Made by a program: the position numbers and the translations under genes
Shown: piece after piece, positions 1 to 5,448 of the stretch
Numbering within the stretch: the first letter of the stretch is position 1
Layout: each line of letters starts with the position of its first letter
The notes under the pieces: generated by a model
Databases searched by the model: none
What the model was told of the DNA's origin: nothing
What the model saw: the letters and a program-made list of their open reading frames with translations, nothing else
DNA from: Thermomicrobiaceae bacterium
GTDB taxonomy: Bacteria > Chloroflexota > Chloroflexia > Thermomicrobiales > Thermomicrobiaceae
Assembly (NCBI GenBank): GCA_007122555.1
Contig: SKTL01000126.1
Location: 1-6,593 of the forward strand
Reading direction: 5' to 3'
Length of the DNA stretch: 6,593 nucleotides

Positions 1-822
1 CACGAGCGGAACCTCGCCGCCATACTCTTCAGGAATAACGCCAGCGTCGGTCAATTGCTGCTTGACGCGATCCGGGTTCGCCTGCGGCAGGTCGATCTTG
101 TTAAGCGCGACGATGATGGGCACTTCCGCAGCGTGGGCGTGGTTGATCGCTTCACGTGTTTGCGGCATGACGCCGTCATCTGCGGCGACGACCAGCACCG
201 CGATATCCGTTACCTTGGCGCCGCGCGCGCGCATCGCCGTAAAGGCCTCGTGACCAGGAGTATCCAGGAAGGTAATCTTCCTGCCGTTGATTTCGACCTG
301 GTACGCGCCGATGTGCTGGGTAATCCCACCCGCTTCGCCTTCAGCGACTTCGGTCTTTCGAATCACGTCGAGCAACTTGGTCTTGCCGTGGTCGACGTGA
401 CCCATGATCGTGACGACCGGTGGTCGCGTGATCGCGGACGGATCAGCCTCTCCACCCTGTCGCTCAGCCAGATCACGATTCGCATCCTGCACGACTTCCG
501 GGATGTGTTGCTCGACCATGAAGCCAAGCTCGCGAGCAACGGCGGCGGCCGTTTCATAGTCGATCTGCTGGTTGATGCTCGCCATGACACCGCGGGCCAT
601 CAACGACTTGATGACATCGACAGGCGGCATCTGAAGGGAATCAGCCAGTTCTCCAACGGAAACAACCGATCCCAGAACCACCGGTTCCGCCATAGCGGTG
701 GCCGACGGGGTTGCCGCTACCTGCGCCTGCGGAGCCTGCGGTCGAGGCTGCTGAGGTCCCCGCCCCTTCGGTCCTCCGGTCTTTCCGCGTGCGCCCTTGC
801 CACGAGGTTTCTTTGCGTTCAT
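1..822 (-). CDS. infB: Translation initiation factor IF-2, N-terminal part (cut by the left edge)
   Basis: IF-2 is the GTPase that brings initiator fMet-tRNA to the 30S subunit and promotes subunit joining in the cytoplasm. The first 274 residues are present, with an open frame to base 1. Residues 1-45 are basic and rich in Lys, Arg, Pro, Gln and Ala. Residues 47-100 form an IF2-N domain ([15 protein letters not shown] onward). The G domain starts near 133: G1 GHVDHGKT (141-148), G2 GITQHIG (166-172), G3 DTPGH (187-191) and G4 NKID (241-244). G5, domain II and the C-terminal tRNA-binding part lie outside the window. The G domain begins early, so this is a short IF2 without the long N-terminal extension of enterobacteria. 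The start is fixed by an AGGAGG 5 nt upstream. It is the third gene after nusA and rnpM, 48 nt behind rnpM. The residue after the P-loop threonine is Lys149, where Ser is usual in E. coli-type IF2. Confidence 0.97.
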   Translation of the reverse strand, partial: MNAKKPRGKGARGKTGGPKGRGPQQPRPQAPQAQVAATPSATAMAEPVVLGSVVSVGELADSLQMPPVDVIKSLMARGVMASINQQIDYETAAAVARELGFMVEQHIPEVVQDANRDLAERQGGEADPSAITRPPVVTIMGHVDHGKTKLLDVIRKTEVAEGEAGGITQHIGAYQVEINGRKITFLDTPGHEAFTAMRARGAKVTDIAVLVVAADDGVMPQTREAINHAHAAEVPIIVALNKIDLPQANPDRVKQQLTDAGVIPEEYGGEVPLV

Positions 823-827
823 AGGTA

Positions 828-833
828 CCTCCT
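828..833 (-). promoter_or_regulatory. Ribosome binding site of infB
   Basis: On the minus strand AGGAGG lies 5 nt before the ATG at 822-820. This near-perfect anti-16S match decides the infB start and suggests strong translation. Confidence 0.85.
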
Positions 834-870
834 CGGTAACTCTCGGGGCGCGGCGCCCGCGGATTGCGGG

Positions 871-1191
871 TTACTCGTCGCGAAAATGATGATCGGCGTA
901 CCTGTGCAATATGTCCCGTGTTTCCTGGTCCAGCGTAACCTTGAGCGCGCGTTCAAGCACATTCCCGGTTACGGCCTTATTCCAACACGAGCGACGAGTA
1001 CACAGATAGGCGCCGCGCCCGTTCTGCTTGCCGGTCAGGTCAATCTCAACCCGATGATCCGGCGTCCGGACAATCCGGACAAACTGTCGTTTCGCTTCCT
1101 TCTCACGGCAGGCGGCACACGTTCGTTGCGGAACGTGCTTTGGACGCCGCTGGCCGCGAGGTCGTTTCGTTCTGGCTTGCTGTTCAGCCAT
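871..1191 (-). CDS. rnpM: RNase P modulator RnpM (YlxR family, DUF448)
   Basis: A 106-residue small basic RNA-binding protein of the YlxR family, whose B. subtilis member binds the RNase P RNA and modulates its activity. The N-terminus (residues 5-22) is strongly basic. The family core is clear: RTCAACREK (23-31), FVRIVR (37-42), a DLTGK turn (51-55), and the signature GRGAYLC (58-64) followed by Cys69. Length is normal for the family. The first core motif has CAAC where CVGC is common, but both cysteines remain, so four cysteines (25, 28, 64, 69) form a CxxC...CxxxxC pattern. The start has GAGG 5 nt upstream. It sits 49 nt after nusA and 48 nt before infB, the classical nusA-ylxR-infB order, and is very likely co-transcribed with both. 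Family assignment is secure; a role in this organism is inferred from homologues. Confidence 0.93.
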   Translation of the reverse strand: MAEQQARTKRPRGQRRPKHVPQRTCAACREKEAKRQFVRIVRTPDHRVEIDLTGKQNGRGAYLCTRRSCWNKAVTGNVLERALKVTLDQETRDILHRYADHHFRDE

Positions 1192-1196
1192 GATTT

Positions 1197-1200
1197 CCTC
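1197..1200 (-). promoter_or_regulatory. Ribosome binding site of rnpM
   Basis: GAGG on the minus strand with a 5-nt spacer before the ATG at 1191-1189. The 12-base block GAGGAAATCATG is identical to that at the pgk start (5440-5451). Confidence 0.65.
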
Positions 1201-1240
1201 AGATTCGGCTTAACTGTCGAAAACCGAGGCATTCTTCGAC

Positions 1241-2566
1241 TTAGACCTGACTGCTCTCTTCCTCGGATAGTGACAGCTCTCGACCAGATTCAAAATCGAA
1301 TCGAGCCCGTAGTTCACGGTTGTAATAGACATGAACTTCTTCGTCCAGGACTTCAACGTCGACACTCATCGCGACGAGGTCATGCGGTAGTGGACCAAAC
1401 TCTTTGTCCCGGATGCTGAATGTTCCATCCGGGCGAACCAGGCGTGGCTGTCGTCCGAAGCCCATCAGATCGTCCGGAACATCCCCGATCGCGGTTGACG
1501 GCTGGAAGAAGAACTCACCGTCTTCGCCGCGCAGCGTTTCCGGATCCTTGATGTCAATCCGCCATCCGGTCAATTTATAGGCGAGACGGGCATTCTGTCC
1601 GTCTTTGCCGATCGCCAGCGACATCTGATCGACCGGAACGATCACTCGGGCGACGTGCTCTTCTTCGTTGAGCGTAACGCTAATCGGCTTTGCCGGGCTG
1701 AGCGCATTCGAGATGAACGTCTGCACGTCAGGCGACCACTCGATCACGTCGATCTTTTCGCCGTAGAGCTCGTTGACAATGTTCTGAATGCGGACGCCTC
1801 GAACGCCGACGCACGATCCGACGGGATCGACTTTCTCCTGTCGCCCCACCACCGCGACTTTCGACCGCAGGCCCGGCTCACGCGCAACCGCCATGATATC
1901 CACGGCGCCGGAAAAGATCTCTGGCACTTCAAGCTCGAAGAGCCGTTTGATCAGCTGCGCGTGCGTCCGGGACACGATCACCTGCGGTCCACGGGAGTCC
2001 TTGTTGACTTCCAGCAGATAGACTTTGAGACGTTGACCAGGACGATAGCGCTCGGTCGGCACTTGCTCCCGAGCGGGCATAACCGCCTCAGCCTTGCCGA
2101 GATCGATAATGACTGCACGCGGATCTGCGCGCTGAACGATACCGTTGAGCACCTCGCCGACGCGATCAACGTACTCAGTGTGAACACTGTCGCGCTCATA
2201 GTCGCGAATTCGCTGCAGGACAACCTGCTTGGCCGTCTGCGCGGCGATACGTCCGAAGTTCTTCGGTGTCTTGTCGAGACGAATCTGGTCGCCTACAACC
2301 GATTCCGGGTGCGTGGCGCGCGCGTCCTCAATGCGAATGTCGTTCGTTCCGAGCTCTTCCGCATCCTGCTCCACTACGTTCAGCGTCACGTAGATGCGAA
2401 TCTGTCCGGATTCGGAGTCCATGTCGATTTCGACTTCTTCTTCCGACCCGGTCATCTTTTTGTAGACGGTCTGCAATGCGTGCTCAACCGATGAAATGAC
2501 GGCTTCACGGGGAATCCCTCGTTCGGCGGCGATCTGTGCAATTGCAGTGTAGAAATCACTTTTCAT
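1241..2566 (-). CDS. nusA: Transcription termination/antitermination factor NusA
   Basis: NusA binds RNA polymerase and nascent RNA and affects pausing, intrinsic termination and antitermination. I start it at the ATG at 2566, giving 441 residues beginning MKSDFYTAIAQIAAERG, the conserved NusA N-terminus. An in-frame ATG at 2584 would add only MEVLLP, and the best Shine-Dalgarno (GGAGG at 2582-2578) lies between the two. In the 441-residue numbering: N-terminal polymerase-binding domain 1-125; S1 domain about 135-201 (GEVLNGIVQRADPRAVIIDL); KH1 with VDPVGSCVGVRG, whose GxxG is at 254-257; KH2 with AIGKDGQNARLA, GxxG at 320-323. Residues 345-441 form a tail ending in an acidic stretch. It lacks the helix-hairpin-helix acidic repeats of E. 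coli NusA, and I do not recognise it as a domain. nusA is first in the leftward cluster; rimP, its usual upstream neighbour, is absent here. Confidence 0.96.
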   Translation of the reverse strand: MKSDFYTAIAQIAAERGIPREAVISSVEHALQTVYKKMTGSEEEVEIDMDSESGQIRIYVTLNVVEQDAEELGTNDIRIEDARATHPESVVGDQIRLDKTPKNFGRIAAQTAKQVVLQRIRDYERDSVHTEYVDRVGEVLNGIVQRADPRAVIIDLGKAEAVMPAREQVPTERYRPGQRLKVYLLEVNKDSRGPQVIVSRTHAQLIKRLFELEVPEIFSGAVDIMAVAREPGLRSKVAVVGRQEKVDPVGSCVGVRGVRIQNIVNELYGEKIDVIEWSPDVQTFISNALSPAKPISVTLNEEEHVARVIVPVDQMSLAIGKDGQNARLAYKLTGWRIDIKDPETLRGEDGEFFFQPSTAIGDVPDDLMGFGRQPRLVRPDGTFSIRDKEFGPLPHDLVAMSVDVEVLDEEVHVYYNRELRARFDFESGRELSLSEEESSQV

Positions 2567-2567
2567 G

Positions 2568-2599
2568 GGGAGAAGTACCTCCATATTCAGTTGTCTCCC
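2568..2599 (-). promoter_or_regulatory. Possible hairpin around the nusA ribosome binding site
   Basis: GGGAGA (2599-2594) and TCTCCC (2573-2568) on the minus strand are perfect 6-bp complements. The 20-nt loop holds the GGAGGT ribosome binding site and the upstream ATG, and the 3' arm ends 2 nt before the preferred start. A shorter competing pairing, GGAG with CTCC, would hide the ribosome binding site itself. Folding was judged by eye only. Confidence 0.35.
2577..2582 (-). promoter_or_regulatory. Ribosome binding site of nusA
   Basis: The minus strand reads GGAGGT here, 11 nt before the ATG at 2566 and inside the codons that would follow the alternative ATG at 2584. The spacing is a little long, but the match is strong and the protein N-terminus supports the downstream start. 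The upstream ATG has only GGGAG 10 nt before it. Confidence 0.6.
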
Positions 2600-2670
2600 G
2601 GCGGCAATGACGACAGGACGTCAGGACTTGGGAGATCGGCTTTGGTGAGCGCCCATACCTGGATTTCAGG

Positions 2671-2698
2671 CAAAAATTAAAGTGGGCATTGCCCACTT
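2671..2698 (-). terminator. Intrinsic-terminator-like hairpin in the nusA leader (candidate attenuator)
   Basis: On the minus strand AAGTGGGC (2698-2691), loop AAT, and GCCCACTT (2687-2680) form a perfect 8-bp stem. It is followed by TAATTTTTG, giving a T-rich tract down to 2672. Read on the plus strand there is no T tract, so the signal is directional. It lies about 23 nt downstream of the predicted nusA start site and about 105 nt before the nusA start codon. It would yield a short terminated RNA of about 50 nt, with nusA expressed only on read-through. The shape is seen directly; its use as an attenuator is inferred. Confidence 0.6.
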
Positions 2699-2727
2699 CC
2701 TTCCGGGCAGTCTCAATTCCGCCTACG

Positions 2728-2757
2728 ATTATAGCAGAACGGGACTTTCGGTCACAA
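2728..2757 (-). promoter_or_regulatory. Promoter of the nusA-rnpM-infB cluster
   Basis: The minus strand has TTGTGA (2757-2752) as a -35 box, an 18-nt spacer, and a perfect TATAAT (2733-2728) preceded by TGC, an extended -10. Transcription should start near 2721, giving a leader of about 155 nt. This is a strong housekeeping-sigma type promoter by consensus. Confidence 0.75.
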
Positions 2758-2779
2758 CGCAGAAAGCAGACCTGACGGC

Positions 2780-2819
2780 CCGGGATATGCGGACAATCAT
2801 GCTATAATCGCCGGGATAT
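2780..2819. repeat. Pair of direct repeats CCGGGATAT flanking the yvcK -10 box
   Basis: CCGGGATAT occurs at 2780-2788 and 2811-2819, 31 bp apart, about three helical turns, so both copies face the same side of the helix. Each is followed closely by GCGG (directly in copy 1, after CT in copy 2). Copy 1 sits where a -35 box would lie and copy 2 covers the predicted start site. This is the layout of an operator, but no regulator is identified in the window. Confidence 0.45.
2800..2808 (+). promoter_or_regulatory. Extended -10 promoter of yvcK-gap(-pgk)
   Basis: TGC followed by a perfect TATAAT (2803-2808) forms an extended -10 element. No convincing -35 box is found 16-18 nt upstream, where the sequence is CCGGGA-like and belongs to the direct repeat. 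The start site should be near 2815, giving a leader of about 49 nt. Confidence 0.65.
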
Positions 2820-2820
2820 C

Positions 2821-2839
2821 TGCGGGATTCGGACCCGCA
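2821..2839 (+). promoter_or_regulatory. Small hairpin in the yvcK 5' leader
   Basis: TGCGGG (2821-2826) and CCCGCA (2834-2839) form a 6-bp stem with a 7-nt loop just after the predicted start site. No T tract follows, so it is not a terminator. It may stabilise the 5' end of the mRNA, but this is only a guess. Confidence 0.35.
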
Positions 2840-2863
2840 CGAGAAGCCGCTGGAAAGGCGCTC

Positions 2864-4303
2864 ATGAATCTTCGCATGTGGCTTCGGCCGGGTATGGCGA
2901 TCAAACGCTGGATTGCCGCGCTCCTCTTGGGGCTTGTGCTCACGAGTCTGGCAATCGCCATGGCTCTGGCCTGGTTCTATCGCAACTACGAGGTTCCAGC
3001 CGGGCTTACGAATTTCGTTCAGACAATAACGCTTCAATTCATCCCCCACCCATACCGCGAAGTCATCATGGTCGCGGTCGGCCTGGTGTTCATCGTTGGC
3101 GGCTTTTACCAGCTCAGTCGTTCGCTGCTCGCCCCGTTCTGGGATTCGAACGCAATCGGCGATCAGCCGCTGGCTGAAATCATTCAGGCTCACCGCTTTG
3201 GTCCAAGTCAGCCCGAGTTGCGTGTCGTGGCGATCGGCGGAGGAACCGGATTGTCAACGTTGCTGCGCGGCCTGAAGACCCACGACATTGACATTACCGC
3301 AGTGGTAACCGTTGGCGACGACGGGGGAAGCTCGGGACGGCTCCGAACTGAATTCAATATGCCGCCGCCCGGCGATATTCGAAACTGCATTGTCGCGCTG
3401 GCGGATTCCGAAACCCTGATGAGCGATCTGTTTCAATACCGCTTCGAGCAAGAAGGGTCCGCTCTTGACGGCCATAGTTTCGGAAACCTGTTCATCACGG
3501 CGCTGACGCAGGTCTCGGGGAGTTTCGAACAAGCGGTCGCCGAGAGCTCTCGGGTTCTGGCCGTTCGCGGTAAGGTGATGCCCTCGTCTCTGGAGAACAT
3601 TACCGTTTGCGCCGAAATGGCTGATGGACGAACGATTCGCGGAGAGTCGGCTATTGTCGAAGAGCGCGAAAAGATCAAGAACGTCTTCCTCGATCCTCGC
3701 GATCCGTCTCCGTATGATCCCGCGCTCCTGTCGATTCTTTCGGCGGATCTGATTATTCTTGGTCCAGGCAGCCTCTATACGTCGGTCCTTCCGAACTTAC
3801 TGGTTGACAGATTGCCGGAAGCTATTCGCGCCTCACGCGCGGCCAAGGTCTACGTGTGCAACGTCGCCACGCAACGCGGCGAAACCGATGACTTCGAGGC
3901 CGTTGACCATGTGCTTGCTCTGGAAGAACATGTAGGACGGGGCGTTGTAGATCATATGCTGGTCAACAACAACCTCGAGCCGGCCAAGGAGCTGATCAAG
4001 CCGGAATGGTCCGTGCGAGAAGTCGGACTCGGCGGTCTTGACAAACTCGATGGATCCGTCAGGGTTGTACTGGAAGACGTCGTGAACCCGGAGTTCCCGC
4101 TCCGGCACGATCCCGCGAAGCTCTCACGGGCGCTGATTCAGCTCGCTCGCGAGCATCGCCACAGCAGTTATCAGTCAGATGCGCGTTATTCTGAACAGTC
4201 CGGCCAGAATGGCCGGCTTGAACAACAATCGGACGTGGAACGGCAGCCGCGCGTGCAACCGGATGCGTTTCAGAGTCCCGCTCCGAAGGAGGTGCGACGA
4301 TGA
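2864..4303 (+). CDS. yvcK: YvcK/CofD-family gluconeogenesis factor with an N-terminal membrane hairpin
   Basis: A 479-residue protein of the YvcK (GlmR-like) family, which in Bacillus and mycobacteria binds UDP-sugars and is needed for growth on gluconeogenic carbon and for cell-wall precursor supply. It is related to the phospholactate transferase CofD. A basic N-terminus (residues 1-16) precedes two hydrophobic segments, about 17-38 and 66-84, which predict a hairpin with both ends in the cytoplasm. The YvcK domain spans about 119-430: [14 protein letters not shown] (125-138), [12 protein letters not shown] (150-161), PPPGDIRNC (167-175), [12 protein letters not shown] (204-214), [14 protein letters not shown] (300-313) and [13 protein letters not shown] (332-344). 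Residues 433-479 are a polar, Gln/Ser-rich tail, probably disordered. At about 320 residues, the B. subtilis protein lacks the membrane part. The stop overlaps the gap start (ATGA), implying translational coupling. The start is supported by GGAAAGG 5 nt upstream. The biochemical role in this organism is inferred. Confidence 0.93.
   Translation: MNLRMWLRPGMAIKRWIAALLLGLVLTSLAIAMALAWFYRNYEVPAGLTNFVQTITLQFIPHPYREVIMVAVGLVFIVGGFYQLSRSLLAPFWDSNAIGDQPLAEIIQAHRFGPSQPELRVVAIGGGTGLSTLLRGLKTHDIDITAVVTVGDDGGSSGRLRTEFNMPPPGDIRNCIVALADSETLMSDLFQYRFEQEGSALDGHSFGNLFITALTQVSGSFEQAVAESSRVLAVRGKVMPSSLENITVCAEMADGRTIRGESAIVEEREKIKNVFLDPRDPSPYDPALLSILSADLIILGPGSLYTSVLPNLLVDRLPEAIRASRAAKVYVCNVATQRGETDDFEAVDHVLALEEHVGRGVVDHMLVNNNLEPAKELIKPEWSVREVGLGGLDKLDGSVRVVLEDVVNPEFPLRHDPAKLSRALIQLAREHRHSSYQSDARYSEQSGQNGRLEQQSDVERQPRVQPDAFQSPAPKEVRR
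4288..4292 (+). promoter_or_regulatory. Ribosome binding site of gap
   Basis: GGAGG, within AAGGAGGTG (4286-4294), lies 7 nt before the gap ATG and inside the last codons of yvcK. It is the best Shine-Dalgarno match on the plus strand and fits a highly expressed enzyme. Confidence 0.85.
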
Positions 4304-5322
4304 CCACCCGCATAGGAATCAACGGTTTCGGTCGAATTGGCCGGCAGTTGTTGAAAGCTATCATGTTCGAATACGAAGGTGAGATCGAGGTCGTTGCGGT
4401 CAACGACCTGAGTAGTCCTCATTCACTCGCTCACCTGCTGAAATATGACTCGACGTACGGCGGATTTGACGCCGATGTTGATTCCACGGACGACGCACTG
4501 GTCATCGACGGGAACGAAATCAAGGTATTCTCCGAGCGTGACCCGGCTTCACTACCATGGGGTGATAACGGGGTCGAGATCGTCATTGAATCGACCGGCC
4601 TCTTTACTGATGCTGAACAGGCGCGAGCTCATATCAACGCCGGCGCGAAGAAAGTCATCATCAGCGCACCGGGCAAGAATGAAGACTTCACTGTCGTGCT
4701 GGGTGTGAACGAGGATCAGTACGATCCGGCGAATCATCACATCATTTCCAACGCCTCGTGCACCACGAACTGTCTTGCGCCTGTCGCCAAGGTTGTTCAT
4801 GACAATTTCGGGATCAAGCGCGGATTCATGACGACGATCCACGCCTACACCAATGACCAGGTTATTCTCGATGCTCAGCACAAGGATCTGCGTCGAGCTC
4901 GGGCTGGCGCGCTGAACATCATTCCGACATCCACCGGTGCAGCGCGGGCAGTCGCGCTTGTGATTCCGGACCTCAAGGGCAAGTTCGACGGGTTTGCCCT
5001 GCGCGTGCCGACCCCAACCGTATCGATCGTCGATTTTGTCGCCGAGCTTGATAAGGGAACATCGGTCGAGGAATTGAACAACACCTTCAAAGAAGCGGCG
5101 GATGGCGATCTCGCAGGCATTCTTGACTACACGGACGAACCGCTTGTTTCGAGCGATTTCCGGATGGATCCGCACTCGGCCATCATCGATGGCCTTTCAA
5201 CCATGACGCTGGACGACAATCTCGTCAAGATCATTGCCTGGTATGACAATGAGTGGGGCTATTCCTGCCGGGTAGCTGATTTGACCGCAATGATCGCAGC
5301 GGCCGAAGGCAATCAGGGTTAG
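4300..5322 (+). CDS. gap: Type I glyceraldehyde-3-phosphate dehydrogenase
   Basis: This cytoplasmic enzyme interconverts glyceraldehyde 3-phosphate and 1,3-bisphosphoglycerate with NAD(P). Its 340 residues match the family length. The Rossmann motif INGFGRIGR is at 7-15 and the cofactor-selecting NDL at 35-37. The catalytic Cys154 lies in SNASCTTNC (150-158) and the catalytic His181 in TIHAYTNDQ. The phosphate-binding TSTGAARA is at 210-217 and the C-terminal signature WYDNEWGYS at 314-322. All catalytic residues are present. Asp36 and Leu37 suggest NAD preference. However, the position of the usual Leu-Pro pair before HKDLRRAR holds Ala192-Gln193, so some NADP use cannot be excluded. The start overlaps the yvcK stop by 4 nt, and pgk, the next enzyme of the pathway, follows 126 nt downstream. 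It could serve glycolysis or gluconeogenesis; the link to yvcK hints at the latter. Confidence 0.98.
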   Translation: MTTRIGINGFGRIGRQLLKAIMFEYEGEIEVVAVNDLSSPHSLAHLLKYDSTYGGFDADVDSTDDALVIDGNEIKVFSERDPASLPWGDNGVEIVIESTGLFTDAEQARAHINAGAKKVIISAPGKNEDFTVVLGVNEDQYDPANHHIISNASCTTNCLAPVAKVVHDNFGIKRGFMTTIHAYTNDQVILDAQHKDLRRARAGALNIIPTSTGAARAVALVIPDLKGKFDGFALRVPTPTVSIVDFVAELDKGTSVEELNNTFKEAADGDLAGILDYTDEPLVSSDFRMDPHSAIIDGLSTMTLDDNLVKIIAWYDNEWGYSCRVADLTAMIAAAEGNQG

Positions 5323-5364
5323 GCAAGGTTTCACCGGCGCACGCATGGCATCAGACAGATTGAC

Positions 5365-5391
5365 GACGGGCGCCAGCAACTGGCGCCCGTC
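5365..5391 (+). other. Strong GC-rich hairpin between gap and pgk
   Basis: GACGGGCGCCAG (5365-5376), loop CAA, and CTGGCGCCCGTC (5380-5391) form a perfect 12-bp stem. No T tract follows on the plus strand, and on the minus strand only scattered Ts follow, so it is not a standard intrinsic terminator. It begins 43 nt after the gap stop codon. It could protect the 3' end of a gap mRNA, mark a processing site, or be a weak terminator that lowers pgk relative to gap. Confidence 0.7.
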
Positions 5392-5435
5392 CTGTAGCCG
5401 GTAATGACTGGTGCTTCGGGGGCGCAGGCGACGGC

Positions 5436-5443
5436 AGGAGAGG
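5436..5443 (+). promoter_or_regulatory. Ribosome binding site of pgk
   Basis: AGGAGAGG gives two overlapping Shine-Dalgarno options: AGGAG with 8 nt, or GAGG with 5 nt, before the ATG at 5449. Either fixes the start. Confidence 0.75.
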
Positions 5444-5448
5444 AAATC

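Noticed and set aside
846..870. Two overlapping 5-bp hairpins between rnpM and infB
   Set aside because: GGGCG/CGCCC and CCCGC/GCGGG are short, have no T tract, and are expected by chance in such GC-rich sequence.
1216..1240. Inverted repeat GTCGAA/TTCGAC just after the nusA stop
   Set aside because: Only 6 bp with a 13-nt loop and no T tract; not convincing as a terminator or processing site.
55..1419. Long plus-strand open frame of 454 codons
   Set aside because: It runs antisense across infB, rnpM and the end of nusA, crosses two real intergenic gaps, and has an Arg/His-rich composition with no recognisable domain. It is a shadow of GC-rich codon use.
1655..2494. Plus-strand open frame of 279 codons
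   Set aside because: Entirely antisense to the conserved S1/KH region of nusA, with no family motif. The real gene is clear on the other strand.
2608..2627. TGACG/CGTCA stem and tandem CAGGAC in the nusA leader
   Set aside because: A 5-bp stem and a 6-bp repeat are too short to separate from chance without comparison.
2621..2656. Eleven-codon leader frame (MGAHQSRSPKS) in the nusA leader
   Set aside because: The only Shine-Dalgarno-like bases (AGG) are one nucleotide from the ATG, and the codons show no regulatory bias. It is too short to support without conservation.
2729..3193. Minus-strand open frame of 154 codons opposite the yvcK start
   Set aside because: It covers the divergent promoters and the membrane-segment codons of yvcK, and shows no recognisable protein signature.
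4552..5175. Minus-strand open frame of 207 codons
   Set aside because: Fully antisense to the catalytic region of gap; it lacks conserved motifs.
5360..5365. TTGACG resembling a -35 box for a separate pgk promoter
   Set aside because: The sequence 16-18 nt downstream is GC-rich hairpin with no -10 match.
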